DNA of 64,000 nucleotides from Phytobacter diazotrophicus (GCA_004346725.1 SMDE01000006.1:1-64000); one strand, 5' to 3'. Shown: positions 8,097 to 16,399, counted from the first letter of the stretch. Made by a program: numbers and translations. Notes: generated from the sequence alone by a model not told the origin.

Positions 8097-9368
8097 TTAT
8101 TTATGATCTAATGCGGCGATGCCGAAAAATCCCAGAGCATTGGCCTCTTCCAGCCGAATGGCTTCATTCCATTTTGATGTACGCTCTGAGCGGGTCATTG
8201 AGCCCACTTTTAATTGCCCGGCATCCAAACCTAATGCGAGGTGGACAATAATATTGTCTTCGGTTTCACCGGAGCGCGCGGAAACAATCGAGCCGTATCC
8301 TGCTTTTTGCGCTTCGGCAAAAGCATGACGTAATTGGGTAATGGTGCCAGCCTGGTTGGCTTTTAATAATACGGCGTTACAGGCTCCTATTTCCGCCGCT
8401 GCTTTTACGCGCTCGCCATTTGTCACGAAATAATCATCACCGACAATTTGCACCCGAGAACCTGCGGCTTTCGTAAAGGCGATAAGACCTTGTTCATCAT
8501 CTTCTGCCAGCGGGTCTTCAATAGAGAGAATCGGATACCGATCCAACCAGCCGAGCAATAATTCACACATGCCGTCTGAGTCATATTCCGTGGCTTCCAG
8601 CGCCAGGCGGTAACGGCCCTCTTTGCCAAACTCAGACGAGGCGATATCCAGTGCGATAGAGACATCCTGGCCCGGTACATAGCCTGCGCTTTCAATCGCT
8701 TTTACCAGCGTGTCCAGCGCCTGTTCATTGCTGCTGAACTCTGGCCACCAGCCGCCTTCATCCGCCACGCCGCTTAAATGGCCGCGCTGTTTCATGATGC
8801 GCCCCGCGCTGTGATACACCTCAGCGGTCATCACCAACGCTTCTTCAAAGGATTTCGCCCCGTTGGCGATAACCATCAAATCCTGAATATCGATACGCCG
8901 CCCGGCGTGCGCACCGCCGCCGAAAATCTGAATTTGCGGCAGCGGCATCGCCACTTTCCGATCGCCTGCCAGATACTTCCACAGCGGCTGGTGGGCATTG
9001 TTAGCCGCTGCATAGATAGCCGCCATGGAGCAGGCGACCGAGGCGTTGCCCCCCAGACGGGAGAACGTGCCCGTGCCGTCCAGTTCAATCAGAATGCTGT
9101 CGATAAGTTTCTGATCGTTGATATCCGTGCCGATAAGCGCCGGGGCAATTTCATGTTGAATGTTATGCAGCGCTTTTTGCACATCTTTGCCGGAAAGAAC
9201 ACTGCCGCCATCGCGCAGTTCCACCGCTTCGTGCATCCCGCAAGAGGCCCCGGCCGGTGCCATGCCGCGACCAAATAGACCATTTTCCAGATGCACTTCA
9301 ACCTCAACTGTCGGCCAGCCCCGGGAATCCCACACGCGACGGCCAACCACATTTTTAATACGACTCAT
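8097..9368 (-). CDS. Enolase paralog with altered active site
   Basis: 423 residues from the ATG at 9368, which has GGAGA upstream; the reading frame stays open further upstream without support. It aligns end to end with bacterial enolase. Retained: the mobile-loop Ser42 (AGAS), His154 (GGAHA), the acid Glu204 (ADEGG), metal ligands Asp241, Glu284 and Asp311, the base Lys336 (LLKAN), Arg365-Ser366 and Lys387. Changed: the usual DIQEF reads DIQDL (Asp163 for Glu) and the usual SHRSGETED reads SARSGETED (Ala364 for His). The His and Glu are nearly invariant in true enolase, so this protein probably acts on a different phosphorylated hydroxy acid. It overlaps the kinase gene by 4 nt. A housekeeping eno gene must lie elsewhere. 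Confidence 0.88.
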   Translation of the reverse strand: MSRIKNVVGRRVWDSRGWPTVEVEVHLENGLFGRGMAPAGASCGMHEAVELRDGGSVLSGKDVQKALHNIQHEIAPALIGTDINDQKLIDSILIELDGTGTFSRLGGNASVACSMAAIYAAANNAHQPLWKYLAGDRKVAMPLPQIQIFGGGAHAGRRIDIQDLMVIANGAKSFEEALVMTAEVYHSAGRIMKQRGHLSGVADEGGWWPEFSSNEQALDTLVKAIESAGYVPGQDVSIALDIASSEFGKEGRYRLALEATEYDSDGMCELLLGWLDRYPILSIEDPLAEDDEQGLIAFTKAAGSRVQIVGDDYFVTNGERVKAAAEIGACNAVLLKANQAGTITQLRHAFAEAQKAGYGSIVSARSGETEDNIIVHLALGLDAGQLKVGSMTRSERTSKWNEAIRLEEANALGFFGIAALDHK

Positions 9369-10393
9369 AACCCGTTCTCCTTCCGCCAGAATGATGTAAT
9401 GTCTTTCAATTGCGTAAATTGACGCTCCAGTAATGCGCAACTTGCGCGACGTACGTTATTCGCATGGCTACCCTGGAGATATTCCGCCGGTGATTTGCCG
9501 TCGACGCGGGCCAGAATTAAACAGGGCAACAGTGTTGCGACACGGGCTTCGTATTCCCCGGCAGGTTCCCAGGTGATGTGGTGAAAATAGCTTTGGGACA
9601 TTGCATCAAAGGCGAGCATGAGTTTTTGCTGTGTCTCCTGCGATCCGGCAATCACCGTTTTTAGCAGGAAGTGATTTAAGCAAAATGCTAAATCGAATGC
9701 CGGGTCGCCATACCATGCGCATTCCGCATCGAGAATGACCGGGCCATCTGGGCCGCGTAAGATGTTTTTCGGGCTAATATCACCGTGCACCAGTGCCAGT
9801 CTGGTGGATTGTGTTCTGTGTAATACCGTCAAAATAAAATCAGCATAGTGCGGGTGAACGCGGGCGATCTCCCCAAGGTAGGGATCCAGACGCAGCGAAA
9901 AGAAGTTGTCGTCATAGGCGAAGGTTTTTGCCAGCGCTTCGCTTTTCGCCGTCTTCTGATGAATTTCACCTAATATGCTGCCTGTCTGCGCGGCAAAATC
10001 GATATCGATTTCTCCGCTTAACAGTTGTGATTTCCAGTTATGAAACTGCTCTGCGGGCAGATAATCCATCACAAAACAGAGCGCGCTACGGTCGATGCCT
10101 GTGATATGGGGAACCGAGTGCGGCGCAATACCGGCGACGGTTTGCATCCAGTCTATTTCGGCAAAGACACGTTCAAGCGGTGCATGCCACTCTTTGGCGA
10201 CTTTCAATTTTGGCAGTGCCTGTTTCAGGCAAAACTGCCGTTCCCCGGTGCTGACTTTTAAAATGTTGGAAGAGACGCCGCCCGTGAGTGGGCTGACGTG
10301 CAGGGCCTCTTCAGCTTCGAGGAGGCCCATCGTTTGCAATACATCACGTATTGCATCCTGATCTATCGACAGATCTTTGAAACACGTTTCCAT
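9365..10393 (-). CDS. Phosphotransferase of the APH/choline-kinase fold
   Basis: 342 residues. It is a small-molecule kinase of the aminoglycoside phosphotransferase superfamily, which also includes choline kinase, methylthioribose kinase and homoserine kinase II. The catalytic loop is plain: LVHGDISPKNIL (Asp base, Asn metal ligand), followed by VILDAECAWYGDPAFDLAF with the metal-binding Asp. The N-terminal lobe has GGVSSNILKV as nucleotide loop and CLKQAL with the ATP-binding Lys. It is the first gene of the operon, and its stop overlaps the start of the enolase paralog. In this context it probably phosphorylates the imported hydroxy acid, giving the enolase-like enzyme its phosphate handle. 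Antibiotic resistance is unlikely given the operon. Confidence 0.85.
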   Translation of the reverse strand: METCFKDLSIDQDAIRDVLQTMGLLEAEEALHVSPLTGGVSSNILKVSTGERQFCLKQALPKLKVAKEWHAPLERVFAEIDWMQTVAGIAPHSVPHITGIDRSALCFVMDYLPAEQFHNWKSQLLSGEIDIDFAAQTGSILGEIHQKTAKSEALAKTFAYDDNFFSLRLDPYLGEIARVHPHYADFILTVLHRTQSTRLALVHGDISPKNILRGPDGPVILDAECAWYGDPAFDLAFCLNHFLLKTVIAGSQETQQKLMLAFDAMSQSYFHHITWEPAGEYEARVATLLPCLILARVDGKSPAEYLQGSHANNVRRASCALLERQFTQLKDITSFWRKENGL

Positions 10394-10860
10394 TCATCAC
10401 CCGTAATTGATGTATTTACGTAACTGTTTCTGATGAGTAAAAAGCAGCAGACAAGCGTTCCCCTGCGACTGAATTAGCCGTGGCGCAACGACGTTAATTA
10501 TTTACAGCAATAGGGTATCTATCATGGCGAAAAGAATATGCCTTGATAAATGCTTACCGTCCCGAATGTAGCTTTTTAATCATACTGTATTTATTTATGC
10601 ACACGTGTGCATAAGAGTCAATCAACCTGCGGATTAATTATGTTGATGCGCCTCTCATTTATTTTTTAATGAGTGTAACTTGCGGTTTTTCCTGTTTTTA
10701 TATGGGTGTGATCTTGATCGTAATTATAAGAAATGGAATTTTTAAATGCCACTGTTGCGGGTTTTATGGAAAGATAATGAAATTAAAGGGACGGACAGAA
10801 GACAGCGCACTGTGTACTGCCTGCGGCATAATTGCAGACAGCCACAGTGTAAATCGGGTT
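10394..10860. other. Upstream region of the catabolic operon
   Basis: 467 bp, AT-rich, between the kinase start and the end of the DUF421 gene; both neighbours are on the minus strand. It holds the candidate promoter and operator near 10595-10621 and a roughly 200-nt leader to the kinase. I see no supported gene. Confidence 0.5.
10595..10614. promoter_or_regulatory. Perfect 20-bp palindromic operator
   Basis: TTATGCACACGTGTGCATAA is its own reverse complement, with the central CG step typical of LacI/GalR operators. On the minus strand it lies immediately after a TTGACT (10616-10621) that could be a -35 box. It would therefore fill the promoter spacer, a normal place for a repressor site. 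The LacI-family gene at 2908 is the likely partner. Confidence 0.6.
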
Positions 10861-11307
10861 TTATGGCGACTTCGCAATAATCGAGATATGGCCATTGCGC
10901 TCAAGGATGGCGTACTTAATATCGTCAAGTTTATCAATGCCCTGATTATTACGTGCAGAGACCATGATGTCATCATAGGTGATATCAGCCTCTTTCATTT
11001 TGCCGCGTAACATCTGGCCATGTTCCACCAGGATGACCGGAGCACCGTCGATCATGTCTTCCGCGTTATTGATATATTTTTTGAGATAGCCGAACAGAAT
11101 GTCCACCGTCACCAGGGTAATGATGGTTAGCGCCGCACCGGTGACGGAAAAATCATTCCCCAGTAACGCCTGTTGTGTGGCCTCGCTGATGATCAGCAGC
11201 AAGATAAGATCAAAAGAGGTCATTTGTAACAGTGCCCGGCGTCCGGCGATTTTAAAAACCACCATTAACACCAGATAGATGGCGATTGCCCGCAATACCA
11301 TTTCCAT
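10861..11307 (-). CDS. DUF421 (YetF/YcaP-like) membrane protein
   Basis: 148 residues from the ATG at 11307, preceded by GAGGGCGAG. Two or three membrane segments occupy residues 1-70 (MEMVLRAIAIYLVLMVVFKI, then the family motif MTSFDLILLLIISEATQQALL). A cytosolic C-terminal domain follows (APVILVEHGQMLRGKMKEADITYDDI), as in the DUF421 family. It is shorter than YcaP (about 230 residues), mainly at the C-terminus, but similar short forms are common. The gene starts 10 nt after a hypothetical membrane protein gene, so the two are co-transcribed. Function is unknown; Bacillus relatives are linked to spores, which does not apply here. Confidence 0.78.
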   Translation of the reverse strand: MEMVLRAIAIYLVLMVVFKIAGRRALLQMTSFDLILLLIISEATQQALLGNDFSVTGAALTIITLVTVDILFGYLKKYINNAEDMIDGAPVILVEHGQMLRGKMKEADITYDDIMVSARNNQGIDKLDDIKYAILERNGHISIIAKSP

Positions 11308-11317
11308 TGTCTCGCCC

Positions 11318-11827
11318 TCAGGGGTAAATAAATTGCCAGATGCTGGTGCTGGATGCGCCTTCCACACCAATTTGCGACGTTACGCTGCCCGGAAGCTGTG
11401 GGGTCAGCCCCAGCCAAAGATCAAAGGCGTCTCCCGGATGCGCGTGGGAATATTCCAGACGCAGTATTCCGTTTCGACTGGAGACCTGGTCTGGCTGCGG
11501 CTGAAGCGTGCGTATCTCATATTGCTGCATAAAATCGCCGCCCAGCGTGATGACGAGCTGCTCATGCTTTGGCGCCCTGACGGTAATGGCCAGCGCCATA
11601 TCGCTTTGTAAACGCCCGAATCGCTCGTAATGCACTTGCAGTTGTTTATCGCCAGTTTCCTGCGTTCTGTCGCTTAAAAATCCGTGGGAAAACAGGCCTG
11701 CAAGGGCGCTGATGACAATCAAAAAAAGCAGATAAGCGCCATATTGTTGTACCCGGGATTCGAATCTCAGCCAGCGCGGGTTCTCTCTTACAGGATGATT
11801 CTGGGGATCAGGTGCGGTCTCTTTCAC
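11318..11827 (-). CDS. Hypothetical single-pass membrane protein
   Basis: 169 residues from the GTG at 11827, which has a GGAG at suitable spacing; an ATG at 11881 in the same frame lacks a ribosome-binding site. After a charged N-terminus there is one hydrophobic segment (YGAYLLFLIVISALAGLFSHGF, about residues 28-48). A roughly 120-residue beta-rich domain follows that should lie outside the membrane (LQVHYERFGRLQSDMALAITV, HEQLVITLGGDFMQQYEI). I do not recognise the domain. It sits immediately upstream of the DUF421 gene, and the pair probably forms a membrane complex; that is inference from gene order only. Confidence 0.65.
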   Translation of the reverse strand: MKETAPDPQNHPVRENPRWLRFESRVQQYGAYLLFLIVISALAGLFSHGFLSDRTQETGDKQLQVHYERFGRLQSDMALAITVRAPKHEQLVITLGGDFMQQYEIRTLQPQPDQVSSRNGILRLEYSHAHPGDAFDLWLGLTPQLPGSVTSQIGVEGASSTSIWQFIYP

Positions 11828-11897
11828 CTTGGAGTCTCCACAAACGTAGAATGCACACAGGGTTAACAGAGTATGGAACAAAATTTGCGTTACGCGT

Positions 11898-11926
11898 CGC
11901 GCTTTACCCTTAGGCGATAAAGCGCG
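11898..11926 (-). terminator. Hairpin after eutC
   Basis: CGCGCTTTA (11898-11906) pairs perfectly with TAAAGCGCG (11918-11926) just beyond the eutC stop. On the minus strand the T-rich stretch comes only about 12 nt later, so termination may be partial. Confidence 0.5.
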
Positions 11927-11933
11927 CGGGAGG

Positions 11934-12704
11934 TTAGCGAACGCGTGGGGTCACGCGTCCGTGCAGGGCAGGGTTATCGCTTTCGTCTTTTAACTTCACG
12001 CCGGTAAGCCTGCGCAGGAACGCCTGTTCCAACAGCCAGGCGAGCTTAAAGGCGGCGGCGTCATAGTTCAGCCCCTCGGGGCGAATGTTCGAAATGCAGT
12101 TGCGCTCCGACTCCAGCCGTTTGTGCTCGGGTTTCCATGTCAGATAGACACCCAGGCTGTCCGGGGAGGAGAGGCCGGGGCGTTCACCAATCAGGATCGC
12201 GACCGCTTTGCTGTTGAGCGTTTCGCCAATGTCATCCCCCAGCGCAACCCGTGACTGATGCGCCAGTACCACCGGGGCAAGTGAAATCCCCAGCGTCTCC
12301 AGATAGGGCAGCAGCGCTTTAATCAGGCCGACGGACTGGCGTTGCACCGCATGTGAAGAGAGGCCATCGCCAATCACCAGCAGCAGGTCGTGGGCGGGCG
12401 TCCGACTCGCTTTTAAGGCATCGCGGCTCTCTTCGCTGAGCATGCGCCCCAAATCCGGTCGATTCAGATAGATGTGCCTGTCTGTCGCCGCGCTGTGCGC
12501 ATTCAGCGTTTGCAGCCCCAGCTCGTGTAACTGTGTCGCCAGACTTTCACTGTCGAACGGCTGGTGGATAGCATCGCGGGCCTGAGCATGGGCCAGGCCA
12601 AAGTTCAGCACCTCACGCGTGGGCAGACTGGCGCCGCTGCGTCCAAGCGCGATGCGGGCATCGGTAAATTCGCGCAGTAATGTCCAGGCATCGGGTGGAT
12701 TCAT
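11934..12704 (-). CDS. eutC: Ethanolamine ammonia-lyase small subunit
   Basis: 256 residues. EutC pairs with EutB to bind adenosylcobalamin and split ethanolamine into acetaldehyde and ammonia. Conserved blocks: LYLNRPD-type HIYLNRPDLGRMLSEES, LLVIGDGLSSHAVQ (about residue 115), VAILIGERPGLSSPDSLGVYL (about 178) and RNCISNIRPEGL (about 210). The microcompartment EutC of E. coli and Salmonella is near 295 residues with a long N-terminal extension implicated in targeting to the shell. Here that extension is absent and the protein begins at the core, fitting a free cytosolic enzyme. Its start overlaps the eutB stop by 4 nt. Confidence 0.93.
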   Translation of the reverse strand: MNPPDAWTLLREFTDARIALGRSGASLPTREVLNFGLAHAQARDAIHQPFDSESLATQLHELGLQTLNAHSAATDRHIYLNRPDLGRMLSEESRDALKASRTPAHDLLLVIGDGLSSHAVQRQSVGLIKALLPYLETLGISLAPVVLAHQSRVALGDDIGETLNSKAVAILIGERPGLSSPDSLGVYLTWKPEHKRLESERNCISNIRPEGLNYDAAAFKLAWLLEQAFLRRLTGVKLKDESDNPALHGRVTPRVR

Positions 12705-14089
12705 GCGCTCACTCCTTGCGGTAATGCGGTCAGCAGCGGGTGGTTTGCCCCGGTTAAACGCAACTGTCCGTGGGTATCAATAATTTGCATACGGGTGAGC
12801 CAGTCGGCGAACTCGGGCGCATGTTTCAGCCCCAGCAGACGGCGGGCATAGAGGGCGTCGTGGAACGACGTACTCTGATAATTGAGCATGATGTCATCCG
12901 CGCCCGGTACGCCAATCAGGAACGTCAGCCCGGCGTTACACAGCAGCGTCAGCAACGTGTCCATATCATCCTGATCTGCTTCGGCGTGGTTGGTGTAACA
13001 GACGTCGCAGCCGATAGGCAGCCCCATCAGCTTGCCGCAGAAGTGATCTTCTAAACCGGCACGAATGATCTGCTTGCCGTCATAGAGATACTCCGGCCCG
13101 ATAAATCCGACCACGGTATTGACCAGTAGCGGGTTGAAGTGGCGCGCCACGGCATAGGCCCGTGCTTCGCAGGTTTGCTGGTCAACGCCGTGATGCGCAT
13201 TCGCCGACAGGCAGCTCCCCTGGCCGGTTTCAAAATACATCACGTTGTTGCCGAGCGTGCCGCGTTGCAGGCTCAGGGCTGCATCCTGCGCCTCTTTAAG
13301 CATCGACAGATTAATGCCAAAGCCGCTGTTGGCCGCTTCGGTTCCCGCCACCGACTGAAAGACCAGATCCACCGGTGCGCCACGTTCAATCAGTTGCAGC
13401 GTGTTGGTGACGTGCGTCAGCACGCAGGATTGGGTGGGGATGGCAAAACGGCTGATGATGTCATCCATCATATGATTGAGCCGTTCGAGGACCGGCAGGC
13501 TGTCGCTGGCCGGGTTAATACCCACCACCGCATCACCCGCACCGTAGAGCAGGCCATCAAGCATGCTGGCGGCGATGCCTTTTAAATCATCGGTGGGATG
13601 ATTCGGCTGCAGGCGAACGCTTAAATGGCCGGGCAGGCCGATGGTGTTGCGAAAACGGGTAATCACGCTGCATTTGCTGGCCACCAGAATCAAATCCTGG
13701 TTACGCATCAGCTTGCTTACCGCGGCTGCCATCTCCGGCGTGACGGCCGGGGCGATGTGTGTCAGCGTGGCGGCATCGGTGGTATCGGCCAGCAACCAGT
13801 CACGGAAATCGCCGACGGTCAGGTGGCGGATAAGCGAAAAGGCATCGGCGTTGTGGGTATCAACGATTAGGCGGGTAACTTCATCGCTTTCGTAAGGAAT
13901 GAGCGGATTGTCCAGAAGGTCACGCAGCGGGATATCGGCAAGGGCGATTTTCGCCGCCATGCGCTCTTCCGCTGAATCTGCCGCAACACCCGCCAGTACA
14001 TCCCCGGAACGGGCCGGGGACGCTTTTGCCATGACTTCTTTAAGACTGGCGAACCGGTATGTCCGGTGCGCCAGGGTCGTTTTATACAT
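12701..14089 (-). CDS. eutB: Ethanolamine ammonia-lyase large subunit
   Basis: 462 residues, close to the family's usual 453-465. It forms the TIM-barrel catalytic chain of the B12-dependent lyase. Recognisable segments include RFRNTIGLPGHLSVRLQPNHPTDD (about residue 160), VVGINPASDS, the substrate-pocket block GTEAANSGFGINLSMLKEAQ (about 250), YFETGQGSCLSANAHHGVDQQTCEARAYAVAR (about 285) and NTVVGFIGPEYLYDGKQI. It has a GAGGAGG ribosome-binding site, starts 9 nt after the permease gene and overlaps eutC. This is a compact transport-plus-lyase operon with no aldehyde dehydrogenase or reactivase alongside. Confidence 0.95.
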   Translation of the reverse strand: MYKTTLAHRTYRFASLKEVMAKASPARSGDVLAGVAADSAEERMAAKIALADIPLRDLLDNPLIPYESDEVTRLIVDTHNADAFSLIRHLTVGDFRDWLLADTTDAATLTHIAPAVTPEMAAAVSKLMRNQDLILVASKCSVITRFRNTIGLPGHLSVRLQPNHPTDDLKGIAASMLDGLLYGAGDAVVGINPASDSLPVLERLNHMMDDIISRFAIPTQSCVLTHVTNTLQLIERGAPVDLVFQSVAGTEAANSGFGINLSMLKEAQDAALSLQRGTLGNNVMYFETGQGSCLSANAHHGVDQQTCEARAYAVARHFNPLLVNTVVGFIGPEYLYDGKQIIRAGLEDHFCGKLMGLPIGCDVCYTNHAEADQDDMDTLLTLLCNAGLTFLIGVPGADDIMLNYQSTSFHDALYARRLLGLKHAPEFADWLTRMQIIDTHGQLRLTGANHPLLTALPQGVSA

Positions 14090-14098
14090 TTCGCCTCC

Positions 14099-15481
14099 TC
14101 AGGAGAGCGCACGCAGTTGCGGATCCATCGCCGCACGCTCACGGGCTGACGCTGTTTTACGGAACCACATGTAACCGCCCAGCATCATCAGCGCGAAAAT
14201 GAGCGCCAGCAGGGTGTTGTACCAGACCATCGCGACCAGACAGAGTACCGCCATACCCAGCGCAAACGCGGGCGCTATCGGGAACAGGGGCGCTTTAAAC
14301 GGACGCACCAGGTTCGGCTCGCTACGGCGCAGTTTGAACAGCGCGGCCATTGAGATGATATACATAACAATAGCGCCGAATACTGACATCGTCACAATGC
14401 AGGCGGTCAGCGGCATGCCGCTAATGGTTACCAGCGAATCGGAGAAAATTGCCGCGATCCCCACCACGCCGCCGGCCAGAATCGCCAGGTGCGGTGTGCG
14501 CGTTTTACGGTTCAGGTTCGCCAGGCTGGCAGGCAGGTAGCCCGCACGCGCCAGTGAGTAGATCTGACGGGAGTAACCCATGATAATGCCGTGGAAAGAG
14601 GCCACCAGGCCAAACAGCCCCAGCCAGACTAGCATATGCAGCCAGCCGCTACTGTTGCCCACCACGACTTTCATTGCCTGCGGTAAGGGGTCATTAATGT
14701 TCGACAGGGCGCGCCAGTCACCCACGCCGCCGGCAAATATCATTACGCCAACCGCCAATACGGTCAGCGTCAGGATACCGCCGCCCAGCGCGCGAGGAAT
14801 GGTGCGTTGCGGGTCTTTGGCTTCTTCGGCGGCCATCGACGCGCCTTCAATTGCCAGGAAGAACCAGATAGCAAAGGGGATAGCGGCAAACATTCCCGAC
14901 AATGCCGGGGCGCTAAAGCTTTCTGCGCCTGCCCAGCCGTTAGCCGTGAAGTTGTCCCAGGAGAAGCCTGGTGCAACAACACCCATAAAGACCAGCAATT
15001 CAAATATCGCCAGCAGGGTGACGATCAATTCAAACGTAGCGGCAATGCCGACACCGAGAATATTCAACGCCATAAAAATGATATAGGCACCACAGGCGAT
15101 CCATTTCGGATCGAGGGACGGAAATTGCACGTTCAGGTAGGCCCCGATAGCCATTGCAATAGCCGGTGGCGCAAATACAAATTCAATGAGCGTGGCGAAA
15201 CCGGCAATAAATCCGCCGGTGGGGCCGAAAGCCCGATACGCGTAAGCAAAAGGGCCGCCCGCGTGTGGGATCGCCGTTGTCAGCTCAGTGAAACTGAAGA
15301 TGAATGCGCAATACATGGCGGCAATCGCCAGCGCGACAATCAAAAATCCCATCGTTCCGGCCTGGGACCAGCCATAACTCCAGCCAAAATATTCGCCTGA
15401 AATGACCAGGCCGACGGCTATGCCCCATAAGCGGAAGCTGCCGAGTGTTCTTTTTAATGTGGTTGATTCTGTGGTCATCAT
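14099..15481 (-). CDS. eat: Ethanolamine permease (APC superfamily)
   Basis: 460 residues, about 12 membrane helices. It resembles ethanolamine permeases of the APC superfamily. The N-terminal GLVISGEYFGWSYGWSQAG is the family's first broken helix, and AIPHAGGPFAYAYRAFGPTGGFIAGF and FAIWFFLAIEGASMAAEEAKDPQRTIPRAL are further signatures. It is the first gene of the eat-eutB-eutC operon. Its role is proton-coupled ethanolamine uptake at low concentration. Two adjacent ATGs occur at the start; GAGG upstream suits either. Confidence 0.9.
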   Translation of the reverse strand: MMTTESTTLKRTLGSFRLWGIAVGLVISGEYFGWSYGWSQAGTMGFLIVALAIAAMYCAFIFSFTELTTAIPHAGGPFAYAYRAFGPTGGFIAGFATLIEFVFAPPAIAMAIGAYLNVQFPSLDPKWIACGAYIIFMALNILGVGIAATFELIVTLLAIFELLVFMGVVAPGFSWDNFTANGWAGAESFSAPALSGMFAAIPFAIWFFLAIEGASMAAEEAKDPQRTIPRALGGGILTLTVLAVGVMIFAGGVGDWRALSNINDPLPQAMKVVVGNSSGWLHMLVWLGLFGLVASFHGIIMGYSRQIYSLARAGYLPASLANLNRKTRTPHLAILAGGVVGIAAIFSDSLVTISGMPLTACIVTMSVFGAIVMYIISMAALFKLRRSEPNLVRPFKAPLFPIAPAFALGMAVLCLVAMVWYNTLLALIFALMMLGGYMWFRKTASARERAAMDPQLRALS

Positions 15482-16079
15482 TTACTGCCTCGCCATTAAA
15501 CACAGTGCAATGTCAGTAGCAAAGGCAGTGCCAAGCTTAAAAATTAAATAAATTCATTTGGTTATGGATGGCGCGAGGAATGGCGCGAAAAAAATGCGGC
15601 ACCGATGTAGCGCCTGACGGGTAATTCTGGTGCATGCTGCCCCGCAATGGTGAAATTTGCCGTAGGGTAAAGGCTTTTGATGTTTTTCCCAGGAGGAACT
15701 TGCTGAAAGCGAAGCGTAAAAATAATGCCTTGAGTGAAATTTCATTAGGCATAGTAGTTTGAATCTTTTATGGTTCAGGAAAAAACAAAATATTATAGGG
15801 AGCAGGCAGGGAATAAATCCGACAATTCTTACACCCTTTTTATCCCGGCGACGCTTTACTATTATTAATTATTGAAGATATTTACTGTTTTTATTTCACA
15901 TAGTTTTTACATTTTAGATTTCATTACCTTATGACATTGTTTTGTTGGTTGTATCACAATGTTTTCAGGTAATTACCTGATGTTAAATTTAATCATTGAG
16001 AATGAGTTGACCTGAATTGTTTCGCACTTTAGTTTGAGAGAAAAATTTTTCAGGCAAATCCAGGATTATATTTAACTAA

Positions 16080-16290
16080 GGAGGGGCATATGGCCTGGCG
16101 ACCAATTTTATATGTCATTTTTACGACTAACCCACGGCTGAGCAGCAGGCGAGCGCGGCTGCGTGTGGTCGCAAACCATCCATAAGTGAGACTCCTGGTC
16201 AGGAAGGTTAGGTGTTCCGTTGATGCAGACGCATCCGGGAGCATCCCCCCGGTGGCGCTGACGCTTACCCGTTCACGTGTCCGGAGGTTC
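16080..16290. repeat. Conserved-looking intergenic block of uncertain origin
   Basis: A GC-rich segment with a small perfect hairpin (TCCTG-gt-CAGGA near 16192) and tandem REP-like pieces around 16235-16262. Its minus strand is open as a 91-codon frame full of Arg, Ser and Thr, but lacks a ribosome-binding site. The composition and hairpin remind me of immunity-region RNA of P4/P1-type phages (C4-type), which is memory-based and unverified. It may instead be a dispersed repeat. Confidence 0.3.
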
Positions 16291-16338
16291 CATTTCGCCA
16301 TGAACATACGGTGAACGGAACCCACCTCCCGAGCCGCA

Positions 16339-16399
16339 TTTTCCCCCTCACCCTGGCCCTCTCCCTCAGGGAGAGGGAACCGATCGTGCTCGCATTTTT
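16339..16399. repeat. Imperfect palindromic intergenic repeat (CCCTCTCCC type)
   Basis: CCCTCTCCC (16357-16365) pairs with GGGAGAGGG (16369-16377) around a 3-nt loop, with flanks (CCCTCACCC before, ACCGATCG after) that occur in many enterobacterial intergenic repeats of this type. It may be a boxC-like element, but I am not certain of the class name. Confidence 0.55.

Noticed and set aside
9369-9440. N-terminal extension of the enolase paralog
   Set aside because: It lies wholly inside the kinase coding sequence, and the enolase fold begins at the ATG at 9368 with its own ribosome-binding site.
9365-10393. Kinase as an aminoglycoside-resistance gene
   Set aside because: The APH catalytic loop is shared by many metabolic kinases, and the operon context is catabolic.
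10669-11010. Plus-strand open frame with two CxxC pairs, looking like a zinc-binding protein
   Set aside because: It runs antisense into the DUF421 gene, has no ribosome-binding site, and the rest of the translation is not protein-like.
16050-16325. 91-codon minus-strand open frame in the repeat region
   Set aside because: No ribosome-binding site, composition rich in Arg, Ser and Thr as expected from GC-rich repeats, and it overlaps REP-like sequence. Kept only as a repeat observation.
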